From Mesoterricola silvestris (GTDB lineage Bacteria > Acidobacteriota > Holophagae > Holophagales > Holophagaceae): a DNA stretch of 64,000 nucleotides. The position numbers were made by a program, and so were the translations under genes. The notes beneath the pieces are model-generated. The model was not told the DNA's origin, ran no database searches, and saw only the letters and a program-made list of their open reading frames with translations. The first letter of the stretch is position 1, and each line of letters starts with the position of its first letter. This document shows positions 33,725 to 43,108 of this stretch, piece after piece. The stretch covers positions 4,857,001-4,921,000 of the forward strand of contig NZ_AP027080.1 of assembly GCF_030295405.1 (NCBI RefSeq). Direction: 5' to 3'.

Positions 33725-35581
33725 GTGGCCACGCCCTTCGAACCCTACCTCAACCAGGCGAAAGCCCTGTTCGAGGCCGGCGACGTCGTGAAGGCCGGCC
33801 AGATCTGGCAGGCCGTCCTGAAGAAGGATCCCGGCAGCGAGGAGGCACGGGCGGGGCTCTACCGGGTCAAGGCCCACTTCGACGCGCGGGCCACCCAGGA
33901 TGGCCTGAAGGCCGCCCCGGAACCCGTCCCCCAGGACCGCCGGACCCTCACGCCCCCCAGTCCCGGGGTCAACAGCCTGCTGGACGCCGGCATCGCCCTC
34001 TACGACGCGGGCCTCGTGGCCAAGGCCATCGCCACCTGGGAAACGGCCCTCCTCCAGGACCCCGGCAACGCCCTGGCCAAGGGCTACCTGGACGGGGCCC
34101 GGCGCAAGCTGGAGGCCGAGAGCCAGCCCGCCGCCGCGCCGCCGCCCCCCCCCGAGGAGATCGACAAGCTCCTGCGGGACGGCTGCACCCTGTACGACAT
34201 GGGCCAGGTGGAGGATGCCCTGAAGAAGTGGGAGTGCATCCTGGCCACCGACCCCCGCAACACCCTCGCCCAGGCCTATGCCAACGACGCCCGCCGGGAC
34301 CTGGGCCTGGCGCAGCAGGCCACGGGCGCCCGCCCCGCCCCACCCGCGGATTCGCCCACGGCTCCGGCCGCGTCCCCGGCCGCGTCCCCGGACGCCGCTC
34401 CGGAAGGGGACACCTCCCGCGCGGACCGGCTGGTGCGGGAAGGCGTCCAGATCTACGACATGGGCATGACCGAGGAGGCCTCCGAGAAGTGGCGCCAGGC
34501 CCTGGCCCTGGAACCCGGGCACCGGGACGCCCTGGGCTATCTGGAAATGGCGCGCCGGGACCAGGAGCAGCCCTCCCCCGCCAGCGCCCCGGCCCGGCCT
34601 GAACCGCCCCCCAGGCCCGCCGCCCCCCCCGACAACCTGGAGCCCCGGGTCCTCGCCGCGGAGAACCTGCTCCGCAACCGGAAATTCGAGGAGGCCGCCT
34701 TCGCCTTCCAGCGCCTCATGGAGGCCGGGTCCAGGGATGCGCGCGTCCTCCAGGGCTACCAGCAGGCCCGGGCCGTCCTCACGGCCCGGGAGGAACCCCC
34801 CGCGGCCCCGGCGCCCCCGGCGGCGCCGGCCCCGGCCCCCGTGGATCCGCCCCGGGCCCTCACGGTCAGGCCCACCCAGCGCCACGGCCTCAAGCTGCCG
34901 GCCTTCCTGGGGGACGTCACCCTGCCCCACTGGCTGGACAGCCCCTCCCGCCTCGCCCTGGCCTGCGGCGCCGGCGCCCTGGCCCTCCTGGCCCTGCTGG
35001 GCTACCGCCACTTCCAGCGCAACGCCGCGCTCACCCAGGCCGTGGCCGCCGCCAAGGCCAACGCCATGGCCCCCATCGCCCGCAGATCCCAGGTGGTCCA
35101 GCTGGGGGAGACCCCGGAGGAGATCCGCAGCGAGTGCTCCCACGCCATGACCGACGACCCCCTCACCGCCTACTACCGGGCCCAGGAACTGCTCCGCATG
35201 GACGCGGGCGACGCCACCGCCGCCCAGCTGCTGGGGCGGGCCCGGGGGCTCATGGCGTCGGCCCCCCCCCTGGGCTCCGGCAAGGACCTGGACCAGGCCA
35301 TCAAGGAAGGCGACCTGGAATCGGCCCGCAACGCCGTGCGCGACCAGCTTCGCAGCCGACCCGACGACCCCGAGCTCCAGGACAAGGCCCGCATGATCTA
35401 CCTGGCCCTGGTCCAGGCCCGGGCCACCTCGGAACACTTCGCCGAGGCCCGGGAACTCCTCAAGCAGGGCCGCGCGATGTTCCCCCAGGACCGGACCTGG
35501 GCCGCCCGGCTGCGGCTCCTGGACGAGATCCAGGCCATGGGCAAGGCCACCCGCAACGCCTGGATCCCCCTCCTGGGCTGA
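33725..35581 (+). CDS. TPR-repeat protein with one membrane helix
   Basis: 618 residues starting from GTG two bases after the FHA stop; no ATG gives the intact first repeat. At least four tetratricopeptide-like units are separated by Pro/Ala-rich linkers (for example NSLLDAGIALYDAGLVAKAI and KLLRDGCTLYDMGQVEDALK). A single membrane helix lies at about residues 411-430 (LALACGAGALALLALLGY), followed by further TPR helices. The repeats sit on both sides of the membrane helix, suggesting an inner-membrane scaffold working with the FHA and RDD proteins. Confidence 0.85.
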   Translation: MATPFEPYLNQAKALFEAGDVVKAGQIWQAVLKKDPGSEEARAGLYRVKAHFDARATQDGLKAAPEPVPQDRRTLTPPSPGVNSLLDAGIALYDAGLVAKAIATWETALLQDPGNALAKGYLDGARRKLEAESQPAAAPPPPPEEIDKLLRDGCTLYDMGQVEDALKKWECILATDPRNTLAQAYANDARRDLGLAQQATGARPAPPADSPTAPAASPAASPDAAPEGDTSRADRLVREGVQIYDMGMTEEASEKWRQALALEPGHRDALGYLEMARRDQEQPSPASAPARPEPPPRPAAPPDNLEPRVLAAENLLRNRKFEEAAFAFQRLMEAGSRDARVLQGYQQARAVLTAREEPPAAPAPPAAPAPAPVDPPRALTVRPTQRHGLKLPAFLGDVTLPHWLDSPSRLALACGAGALALLALLGYRHFQRNAALTQAVAAAKANAMAPIARRSQVVQLGETPEEIRSECSHAMTDDPLTAYYRAQELLRMDAGDATAAQLLGRARGLMASAPPLGSGKDLDQAIKEGDLESARNAVRDQLRSRPDDPELQDKARMIYLALVQARATSEHFAEARELLKQGRAMFPQDRTWAARLRLLDEIQAMGKATRNAWIPLLG

Positions 35582-35585
35582 TCCC

Positions 35586-36287
35586 GTGACGCGCCCCCCG
35601 TGCCCCAGCTGCCGCACCCGCCTCACGCCCCTGGCCCAGGAATGCCCGGTGTGCGGGCTGGCCGTGGCCCGGCGGCCCCTGCCCCGGCCCCTGCTCTTCC
35701 AGGCCAGCGCCCTTGCGAACCCGGCCGCCCAGCCCCGGGAGGAGCGCCAGAGCATCTCGGTGCCCGCCCTGGGCCGGGTGGAGCCCCTCACCCTCCTTGA
35801 ACCGGTCGAGGCCCTGCCGGAGGCGCCCCCTCCCCGGGCCGAACTCCCCGGCCGCCCCGCCCCCGAACTGGACCTGCTGGATTCCTTCTGGCCCGTGGTG
35901 AAGATGGAGGCCGGCGAATTCGCGGCCCTCGCCGCCCTCAACCTCTTCCTGATCCTGGTGGCCTGCCTGGCCTCCGGCGCCGGCCCCTCCCGCGTCTACG
36001 CCGAATTCTGGGCCTACCTCCTGCCCCTGCACACGACCATCTCCTGGGCCTTCCTCATGGTCCCCCTGGTCCTGGTGGGCCAGTCCCCCATGATGGGCGT
36101 GCTGCGCCTCGCCGTGGACACCGACCAGCCCGAGCGCCGCATGGCCTTCTCCCTCCTCTACCTCGTCTCCGCCGGCGCCTTCCCCCTCTCCTTCCTCTGC
36201 ATGGTCCTCACCCCCGACCACCGCACCCTCGCCGAACTCCTCTCGGGGCGGGAGATCCTCCAGATGCCCTACGCCCGGATGCGGTAG
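35586..36287 (+). CDS. Zinc-ribbon RDD family membrane protein
   Basis: 233 residues from a GTG. An N-terminal zinc ribbon (CPSCRTRLTPLAQECPVCG) and a Pro-rich linker precede a membrane domain with helices at about residues 111-131, 143-165 and 190-210. The layout and the FLMVPLVLVGQSPMMGVLRLAV segment fit the RDD family. It closes the FHA-TPR-RDD operon, directly before a long inverted repeat. Confidence 0.75.
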   Translation: MTRPPCPSCRTRLTPLAQECPVCGLAVARRPLPRPLLFQASALANPAAQPREERQSISVPALGRVEPLTLLEPVEALPEAPPPRAELPGRPAPELDLLDSFWPVVKMEAGEFAALAALNLFLILVACLASGAGPSRVYAEFWAYLLPLHTTISWAFLMVPLVLVGQSPMMGVLRLAVDTDQPERRMAFSLLYLVSAGAFPLSFLCMVLTPDHRTLAELLSGREILQMPYARMR

Positions 36288-36288
36288 G

Positions 36289-36811
36289 GGGCGCACGTGT
36301 CCCGGACTTGCTTCAGGGATTCGCTGACGCAGGCAAGCTGCGTCAGCGCAAAGCCCGCGACACGGGGTGGAGGAGGAGTGTTGCCACACTCCGGCTTCGA
36401 TGAGCGATGCGGCCCTGGGGATAGGGTGGGCTCTCCGGATGGGCCTATGGTCAAGCGACGCGCTTCGAGTGGTGCGGGATGGGAGTGGCGTCGCGCCGAC
36501 GTTAATCGGTAGGCATTACTAAGAATCTCCAGAGCCGGGTATGGTCCATTTGTCCGCAAGCTCCATTTCCAAGCGGCTCTCGCGGGAGTGATCAGCGTCG
36601 GCGCGAACCGGCCTCCCTTCCGGAACACTTGAAGCGTGTCGCTTGACCATAGGCCCATCCGGGCAGCCTCCAACCCCCAGATTCGCGCAAGGCTCATCGA
36701 AGCCGGAGTGTGGCAACACTCCTCCTCACCCCCGTGTCGCGAGCTTTTCGCTGACGCAGCTTGCCTGCGTCAGCGGATCCCTGACGCCGGTCCGGAACAC
36801 GCCCCCCCCAT
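36289..36811. repeat. Long intergenic inverted repeat B (about 220-base arms)
   Basis: The segment 36289-36510 returns as its reverse complement at about 36590-36811. Long identical blocks include the GAGTGTTGCCACACTCCGGC and GGATGGGCCTATGGTCAAGC regions. Each arm contains its own smaller hairpin, GCTGACGCA and TGCGTCAGC around a 7-base loop. About 80 bases lie between the arms. It lies between convergent genes (RDD and kimA-like) and has no transposase. The sequence is unrelated to repeats A, C and D. Confidence 0.75.
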
Positions 36812-38745
36812 CAGTCGGGCAGGTGCATGCGTACCGAGGTCACGATCACGCCCGGCTTGAGCATCAGGGAGGCCTTGATGCGGAAGGCCATCTGGTTGTG
36901 GAGGAGCCGCTGCCACCACTTGGAGGTGACGTACTCCGGCAGGATCATCGTCAGGCACACCTCGGGCTCCGCCAGCTTGAAGCGGTTGACCTCCTCCAGG
37001 ATCGGCTCCACCACCTTGCGGTAGGGGCTCGGCACGCTGCGCAGGGGCACGCCCATGCCGTAGTAGGCCCAGTCCGCGCGCAGCTTCTGGATGGCGGGGC
37101 TCTCGTGGAAGCCGTCGGAGCCCAGGTCCACGGTGAGAGCTTCCACGCGGTCCCCGGAGATGAGGCGGGCGTAGGACAGCGCCTGCACCGTGCCGGCGTG
37201 GAGGCCGGACACCAGCACGATGGCGTGGTGCTTGGAGGGGAGGAAGGCGTCGGTGCGGCTCGCGGCCAGGGTCGACTTCACGCGGATGTAGTGGCGGTGG
37301 ATATTGAAGAAGGTCATCACCAGCAGGGGCACCAGGACGGTGACGATCCACGCGCCGCCGGAGAACTTGGTGACCGCGATGTCGAGCATGACGATGCCCG
37401 CGGCGCAGGCGCCCACGCCGTTCACCGCGATCTTGGACTGCCAGTGGGGGCCCCGCTTGCGGTACCAGTGGACCACCATGCCGGACTGGCTGATGGTGAA
37501 GCCCAGGAACACGCCCAGGGCGTACAGGGGCAGGAGCACGTCCGTGTTGGCGTGGAACAGCACCACCAGGCCCCCCGCCAGCACCGAGAGGATGAGGATC
37601 CCGTTGGAAAAGACCAGCCGGTCCCCCATGCTGGTGAACTGGTTGGGCAGGAAGCCGTCCTTGGCCTGGAGCGCGGCCAGGCGCGGGAAGTCGGCGTAGG
37701 CCGTGTTGGCGGCCACCACCAGGATGGCGAAGGTGAAGCCCTGGACCACGTAGTAGTAGACCTTGGCCGGCAGGGACACCAGGGTCCCCCCGCTGCCCAG
37801 CACCTGCCTGGAGAGGTTGGAGAGCAGGGTCTCCTGCACCAGGGTGGGGTCCGGGCTGTGGCGGTACACGACGCCGAAATGGTGGCTCAGGAGCGTGATG
37901 CCCATGAACATGGTGCCCAGGAGGAAGACCATCCAGATCATGGTCTTGGCGGCGTTCTTGCCCGGGGGGTCCCGGAAGACCGGCACGCCGTTGGAAATGG
38001 CCTCGACCCCCGTGAGCGCGGTGCAGCCCGCGGAATAGGCGCGCATGAAGACCCACACCAGGGCCAGGCCCGCCAGATGCGGCGCCTGGTGCGCCGCGGC
38101 CTCCACGTGGGCCGGGGCGATGGCCGGGCCCAGGGCCCACCGGATGGCCCCGATGAGCAGCAGACCCAGGATCGCGATGAGGAATCCGTAGGTGGGGATG
38201 GAGAAGAGCGTGCCGCTCTCCTTCACGCCCCGGAGGTTGGCCGTGGCGATGAACCCGATGGCCAGGAGCGTCAGGGTGACGTTGTAGCCCTGGAGCACGG
38301 GCAGGGCCGCGGTGATGGCCGCGATCCCGGAGGAGACGGAAACGGCCACCGTGAGGATGTAGTCCACCAGGAGGGAGGCCCCCGCGGTCTGGGCGGCCAT
38401 CTCGCCCAGGTTGTCCTTGGCGACGATGTAGGCGCCGCCGCCTCCGGGGTACTCCAGGATGGTCTGGCGGTAGCTGAAGGCCAGGATGATGAGCAGGGCC
38501 GTGATCCCCATGGCCACGGGCACCGCGAGCCCGAAGACGGCGGCCGCGGTGGCCCCCGCCATCAGGGCGCCGGCGTGGCCCAGGGCCGTGGAGAGGGAGG
38601 CCATGATCTCCTGGGTTGCGTACGCCACCGACGAAAGGGCGTCGGAGGAGAACACGGCGAGCGCGATGGGGTTGCTGATCCTGTTGTGGTGGCTCTCGTC
38701 GCTTGCCAGCCGGCGACCGAGAAGAAGACGTCGAAAATCAGCCAT
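36811..38745 (-). CDS. APC-superfamily permease, KimA-like potassium transporter
   Basis: 644 residues. The first 470 residues have about 12 membrane helices. Motifs closely resemble the KimA (YdaO) potassium/proton symporter group: FSSDALSSVAYATQEIM, LAFSYRQTILEYPGGGGAYI and SLLVDYILTVAVSVSSG. The last 160 residues form a cytoplasmic USP-like domain (HHAIVLVSGLHAGTVQALSY). KimA proteins import potassium and respond to c-di-AMP in Firmicutes. Whether this holds here is inferred. It lies 32 bases after the unknown gene upstream, as the last gene of the rpiB operon. An amino-acid substrate cannot be excluded. Confidence 0.8.
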   Translation of the reverse strand: MADFRRLLLGRRLASDESHHNRISNPIALAVFSSDALSSVAYATQEIMASLSTALGHAGALMAGATAAAVFGLAVPVAMGITALLIILAFSYRQTILEYPGGGGAYIVAKDNLGEMAAQTAGASLLVDYILTVAVSVSSGIAAITAALPVLQGYNVTLTLLAIGFIATANLRGVKESGTLFSIPTYGFLIAILGLLLIGAIRWALGPAIAPAHVEAAAHQAPHLAGLALVWVFMRAYSAGCTALTGVEAISNGVPVFRDPPGKNAAKTMIWMVFLLGTMFMGITLLSHHFGVVYRHSPDPTLVQETLLSNLSRQVLGSGGTLVSLPAKVYYYVVQGFTFAILVVAANTAYADFPRLAALQAKDGFLPNQFTSMGDRLVFSNGILILSVLAGGLVVLFHANTDVLLPLYALGVFLGFTISQSGMVVHWYRKRGPHWQSKIAVNGVGACAAGIVMLDIAVTKFSGGAWIVTVLVPLLVMTFFNIHRHYIRVKSTLAASRTDAFLPSKHHAIVLVSGLHAGTVQALSYARLISGDRVEALTVDLGSDGFHESPAIQKLRADWAYYGMGVPLRSVPSPYRKVVEPILEEVNRFKLAEPEVCLTMILPEYVTSKWWQRLLHNQMAFRIKASLMLKPGVIVTSVRMHLPD

Positions 38746-38777
38746 ATGGCCCCGGGAGAGACTTCTCTATACCTGGA

Positions 38778-39680
38778 TTATGACTCAGGATCCGGGCCCG
38801 TGGCACGGAAACGGAGGGCCTCCATGACATGGACCTGGCCTGGCGCCACCGTCCAGAGCCAGCGCTGGTGGCGTTCGGCGCTCCTCCCCGGCAGGGCGCG
38901 CAGGACGTCCACGCCGCCAAGCGGATCCTCCGCTTCCAGGGGGACCTCCGATATCAGCTGCGCCGTCCAGGGTTCCGCGGGCGGGCCCAGGCTCAGGGTG
39001 GCGTCACCGAACAGGACGCCCCGGTCATGCACCAGCCACAGGTCCGCGCCGCTGGCCCCCAGCACCCCCAGGAAGGCGGCCACGGCCCGGGCCGTCCACC
39101 CCCGCAGGGCCGCATCCAGGGGATCCTCCTCCTCGTCGGTCCAGGGGCTGAAGCCGCGGAAGGCCCGCTCCACCGTCCTCTGGGCCTGCACCCCGAACTG
39201 GCCCATCACGTTGGCGGCCAGGATGGTGCCGGGGCGCCGCTCCGCGATCCAGGCCCGCAGGGGCGCGGCGGAAGGATCCAGGGAGGCCACGAGGCCCGCC
39301 AGGCGCCGGGAGGCGGCGCGGGTGGCCCGCACCCGCCCGGACCAGGGCTGGCGCGCGGTGCGCAGGGCCGTGGCCCACAGCTCGTCCAGGCCCCCCGTGA
39401 GATCCTGGAAGACCCACGGGGCCCAGCGGCGGTGGCGCAGGAGCGTGAGCACCCGGCTCCAGGGATCCGCGTCCCAGCCGACGGTCCCCGGGGGCGCCAG
39501 GAACCAGGGCACCTCCAGCCCCGAGCCCGCGCCCAGGACGAGGGCGGGACCCCGGGCCTCCCTCAGCCCCTGGCCCAGGAAGCTCCGGACCGCATCCAGG
39601 TGCGGGGCCCACGCGGGCCGCTGCCGGCCCAGGAAGGCCCGCTGCTCCCGGGCCAGGGCGGTGGTCAGGGCCCGGTCCAT
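38778..39680 (-). CDS. Unknown protein with a possible SAM-methyltransferase-like fold
   Basis: 300 residues. ALVLGAGSGLEVPWFLAPPG followed by TVGWDADPWSR looks like the SAM-binding glycine loop and the acidic residue at the end of strand 2 in Rossmann methyltransferases. The rest is Arg/Ala/Leu-rich with no motif I recognise. Its ATG overlaps the patatin-barrel stop (TGATG), so it is made together with that outer-membrane protein. Function not assigned. Confidence 0.6.
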   Translation of the reverse strand: MDRALTTALAREQRAFLGRQRPAWAPHLDAVRSFLGQGLREARGPALVLGAGSGLEVPWFLAPPGTVGWDADPWSRVLTLLRHRRWAPWVFQDLTGGLDELWATALRTARQPWSGRVRATRAASRRLAGLVASLDPSAAPLRAWIAERRPGTILAANVMGQFGVQAQRTVERAFRGFSPWTDEEEDPLDAALRGWTARAVAAFLGVLGASGADLWLVHDRGVLFGDATLSLGPPAEPWTAQLISEVPLEAEDPLGGVDVLRALPGRSAERHQRWLWTVAPGQVHVMEALRFRATGPDPES

Positions 39681-42379
39681 CACCGCTTCCAGATATCGAA
39701 GGGCTGGGTGCCGATGAGTGCGTTGAAGGAGCCCGCGGATGGGCCCCATCCGGACCCCGCCCGGTATTCCCGCATGAACCCGTAGCTCATCTCCACGTAG
39801 AACCGCGCGAAGATCGTGCGCACCACGGCGCCGGTGCCCAGGAGCCTGCGGTCCCGGAACTGGGAGGAGGCGCTGCCCGAGACGACCGCGTAGTCCAGCC
39901 GGGGCACAACCTGGAAGGAGAGGCCGAAGGGCCCCGCCATGCGCAGGGGCACCCCGAACCGCGCCACGGCGAAGTCCGGCGCCTGGAGGCTGAGGGCCTG
40001 GGAGCCCACCAGGAAGGAGGTCCCCCCCAGGTTCCAGAAGCGGTCCAGGGGCAGGTTCCGCCCGTAGCCCCACTCCAGGTCCAGGTCCAGGCCCAGGTTC
40101 GCGCTGGCGCGCTTGGACCCGAAGGTCGTGAGCCCGTGGGCGCGCATGTACCCCAGCCGGAAGGAGCTCCAGGGCAGCCGGTCCGGAAGGCATTCCCCCA
40201 GGCCGTAGCGGCCCCGGAGCAGCAGCCCCTCCCGGGGGAAGGTGTGGCGGTCGAAGTTGTCCCACTCGGTGGAGAGCTCCAGGGTCCGCTGGTGCCTGAG
40301 GAACCGGGCCCCCTCCCAGTCGCGGGAGGCCTCCCGCCAGGTGGTGGCCAGCCCCACCTTCCCCGTGCCCATGTTGCCGTAGCGCGCGTACCCGCCTACG
40401 CCCAGGTCCTGGGTGGAGAGGATGGCGCCGGCCGCGCCCTGGGGCAGTTCGGCGGAGGGATAGTCCGGGCCGCGCTCCAGGCGCTGGCGGAAGGTGGAGG
40501 CCCAGAACTCCACCGCGAAGCCCGGGAAGGACTGGAAGACCGGGCCCTGCAGGGCGAGGGAGCCCATCTGCTGGAGCCGGTTGCGCGCCCCCGAGAGCTC
40601 CCCCTCCACCCCGAATCCCCCAAAGTTCTCCGTGCGGTAGGTGAGGCCCGTGGAGGCGCCCAGGGTGGTTTCGTAGCCCAGGCTCAGGTCCACGGCCATG
40701 GCCTTGTGGTGCACGGGGGTCAGCTCCAGGTCGGCGTCCGGCGTGCCCTCCACGGGGCGGATCTGCGCCCGGAGCTCGGCCAGGTGGAGCCTGCGCCCGG
40801 CCAGGTCGAGATCGTTGCGAAGGCGCGTGGTGTGGACGATGTCGCCCCGGGCGTGGGCGAGGAGGCGCTGGAGGTACCGGGATTCGTAGTCCCCCCGCGC
40901 CCCGCGCACCCGCACGTCGCGGATGGCCGGTTCATGAACCGCGAGTACCAGCTCGCCGGTGGCGTCGTCGAAGCCCGAGCCGCGCACGTCCACCAGGGGC
41001 GTGCCCGCGGTGACGAGGCGGTGCACGAAGCCGCTGAGGAAGGTCCCGAAGACCTCCGGATTGAAGGGCTCCCCGAGGACGAACTCGGCCCGGGCCCGGT
41101 TCTCCAGGTCCTTCACCAGCCGCGGGCTGCCCTGGACCGACAGGGAGCGGATGCGGCCGAAGGGCGCCACGTCGATGCGCAGGACCCCCCCGTCCACCCG
41201 GGCCGTGGCGTCCCGGGCCCAGCCGTGGAGCAGCAGCTGCTGGAGGGCCAGCAGCACGTCCTGGCGGTGCACCGGCGTCCCGGGCGGCAGGATGCGGGCC
41301 AGCATGGCCGAGGCCGCCGGTTCCAGGGGATGGATGGTGCCCACCTCCACCCGGGACACCGGAACGAGGTCACCCTCCCCTTCGGGCCCCAGCATCTTCT
41401 CCTTCAGGAGGGGAAGGCACGCGTCGAAGGCGGTCCGCCCCGCCTGGATCATGGCGGGAAGCTCGCTCCCGTACTCCAGGAAGTCGGTGGTGCGCATCTC
41501 CGGCCTCACCAGAACGGTGGCCGCGGCGCGGCTCTCCCACTGCCTGCGCTCCACCACCAGGTCCAGGCTGCGCGCCGCCAGGGAGAAGAAGTTCGTCACG
41601 GACGCCTTCTGGAAGGGCGTGCTCACGTCCACCGCCAGCACCACGTCCGGATGGAAGATCCCCCGGGCCGTGAAGACGGGCAGGTTCTCCACCAGGGCCC
41701 CGTCCACGTAGGGCTGGCCGTCGATCACCACCGGCCGGAACGCCCCGGGCACCGCCATGGAGGCCCGCAGCACCTCCACCAGGTCGCCCCGGTCGAACAC
41801 CTTGCCCCGCCCCGTCTCCAGGTTCGTGGCCACCACGCGCAGCGGGTGCTTCAGGCGGTCGTAGTCCCCCCCGGAGAAGTAGTCCGCGCGGGCCATGAGC
41901 CCTTCCAGGGTCCTGCGGATCTCCACCCCCTCCCGCAGCGCCAGGGCGAAGGAGGGCACCCCTCCCTCCAGGCGCAGCGACATGAGGGTGCCGTTCTCGG
42001 CCTCGTCCTCCTGCAGGGTCCGGCCCAGGGTGCGCCCCAGGGGATCCAGGAACGAGCGGTTGAAATCCACGCGGGTGAAGAGCTCCTCGATCTCCCGCCC
42101 CGAGAATCCCCCCGCCATCAGGGCGCCCATGAGGGACCCGGCGCTGGTGCCCGTGATGCTGTCCACGGGCAGGCCCACCTCCTCCATGCGCTCCACGACG
42201 CCGATGTGGGCCACGCCCCGGGCCCCGCCCCCGCTCAGCACCAGGGCCACCTTGGGGCGCCCGGGCAGCTCCACCCTCGGGGCGAAGGTGAAGACCATGT
42301 CGGGCGGAACCACCTTCACGCCGAAGGTCCCCTGGGCGAAGGCCAGGGCTGGCGCGAGCAGGGCGGCGGCGAGCCTCAT
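39680..42379 (-). CDS. Patatin-like phospholipase with POTRA and BamA-type barrel (type Vd autotransporter-like)
   Basis: 899 residues starting at MRLAAALLAPALAFAQ, a signal peptide whose ATG overlaps the rph stop. The patatin domain has oxyanion glycines GGGARG (50-55), nucleophile S79 in GTSAG and catalytic D226 in DGA, so it should be an active lipase. A POTRA-like region (about 350-520) leads into a roughly 16-stranded outer-membrane barrel to the end. This matches PlpD-type (type Vd) secreted lipases. An upstream start inside rph was rejected because it would bury the signal peptide. Confidence 0.9.
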   Translation of the reverse strand: MRLAAALLAPALAFAQGTFGVKVVPPDMVFTFAPRVELPGRPKVALVLSGGGARGVAHIGVVERMEEVGLPVDSITGTSAGSLMGALMAGGFSGREIEELFTRVDFNRSFLDPLGRTLGRTLQEDEAENGTLMSLRLEGGVPSFALALREGVEIRRTLEGLMARADYFSGGDYDRLKHPLRVVATNLETGRGKVFDRGDLVEVLRASMAVPGAFRPVVIDGQPYVDGALVENLPVFTARGIFHPDVVLAVDVSTPFQKASVTNFFSLAARSLDLVVERRQWESRAAATVLVRPEMRTTDFLEYGSELPAMIQAGRTAFDACLPLLKEKMLGPEGEGDLVPVSRVEVGTIHPLEPAASAMLARILPPGTPVHRQDVLLALQQLLLHGWARDATARVDGGVLRIDVAPFGRIRSLSVQGSPRLVKDLENRARAEFVLGEPFNPEVFGTFLSGFVHRLVTAGTPLVDVRGSGFDDATGELVLAVHEPAIRDVRVRGARGDYESRYLQRLLAHARGDIVHTTRLRNDLDLAGRRLHLAELRAQIRPVEGTPDADLELTPVHHKAMAVDLSLGYETTLGASTGLTYRTENFGGFGVEGELSGARNRLQQMGSLALQGPVFQSFPGFAVEFWASTFRQRLERGPDYPSAELPQGAAGAILSTQDLGVGGYARYGNMGTGKVGLATTWREASRDWEGARFLRHQRTLELSTEWDNFDRHTFPREGLLLRGRYGLGECLPDRLPWSSFRLGYMRAHGLTTFGSKRASANLGLDLDLEWGYGRNLPLDRFWNLGGTSFLVGSQALSLQAPDFAVARFGVPLRMAGPFGLSFQVVPRLDYAVVSGSASSQFRDRRLLGTGAVVRTIFARFYVEMSYGFMREYRAGSGWGPSAGSFNALIGTQPFDIWKR

Positions 42380-43104
42380 CCCAGGGCGACGGCCTTGCGC
42401 TGGGCTTCCATGAGCGCGGCGCATCCCTTCAGCCCCAGGTCCAGGAGGGCCGTGGCCTCGGTCCTGCTGAAGCTGCGCCCCTCCCCGGTGGACTGGAATT
42501 CCACCACGGAGAGTTCGGAAGCCCCGCCCGTGGGGAGGGAGGCCACAAGGTTGCAGTCCACCGCGGCACGGTGGTCCTCCTCGTATTCAAGGTCCAGGAT
42601 GAGCCCCTGGCGCAGGCCGGGGCACCCCTCCAGGATACCCACGCTCACCGCCGCCACCTGGTTGATGAGCGCCCTTTCCAGGCCGCGGGCCTTCAGGGCC
42701 AGGGCCAGGGCCACCCAGGCGCCGGTGATGGAGGCGCAGCGCGTCCCCCCGTCGGCGTTGACCACGTCGCAGTCCAGGGTGAGCTGCACCTCCCCCAGCG
42801 CCGCGAGGTCCACCGCCTGGCGCAGGCTCCTGCCGATGAGGCGCTGGATCTCCACGGTACGGCCCTGCTGGCGGCCCTTGGCGGCCTCCCGCGCGGAGCG
42901 GGTGTGGGTGGCCCGGGGGAGCATGCCGTACTCCGAGGTGATCCAGCCCTTGCCCCGGCCCCGCATCCACTCGGGCACCCGGTCCTCGAGGCTGGCGGAG
43001 CAGAGCACATGGGTGTTCCCCAGGCGGACGAGGCAGGAGCCTTCCGCGTGGAGCTGGACGCCCGTTTCCAGCGCCAGGGATCTTGATTCTTCTGACAATC
43101 TCAT
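42376..43104 (-). CDS. rph: Ribonuclease PH
   Basis: 242 residues, the normal length. RNase PH hallmarks are present: RGKGWITSEYGMLPRATHTR, RTVEIQRLIGRSLRQAVDL, LDCDVVNADGGTRCASITGA and the C-terminal VEFQSTGEG. The enzyme trims tRNA 3' ends with phosphate. It is four bases downstream of rpiB and overlaps the patatin gene start by 4 bases. Confidence 0.96.
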   Translation of the reverse strand: MRLSEESRSLALETGVQLHAEGSCLVRLGNTHVLCSASLEDRVPEWMRGRGKGWITSEYGMLPRATHTRSAREAAKGRQQGRTVEIQRLIGRSLRQAVDLAALGEVQLTLDCDVVNADGGTRCASITGAWVALALALKARGLERALINQVAAVSVGILEGCPGLRQGLILDLEYEEDHRAAVDCNLVASLPTGGASELSVVEFQSTGEGRSFSRTEATALLDLGLKGCAALMEAQRKAVALG

Positions 43105-43108
43105 GGCT

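Noticed and set aside
36297-36860. Apparent coding frames inside inverted repeat B
   Set aside because: Mirrored frames in the two arms with no ribosome sites; better explained as repeat DNA.
38746-38777. Possible c-di-AMP riboswitch before the KimA-like gene
   Set aside because: Only 32 bases separate it from the preceding gene in the same operon, too short for that riboswitch.
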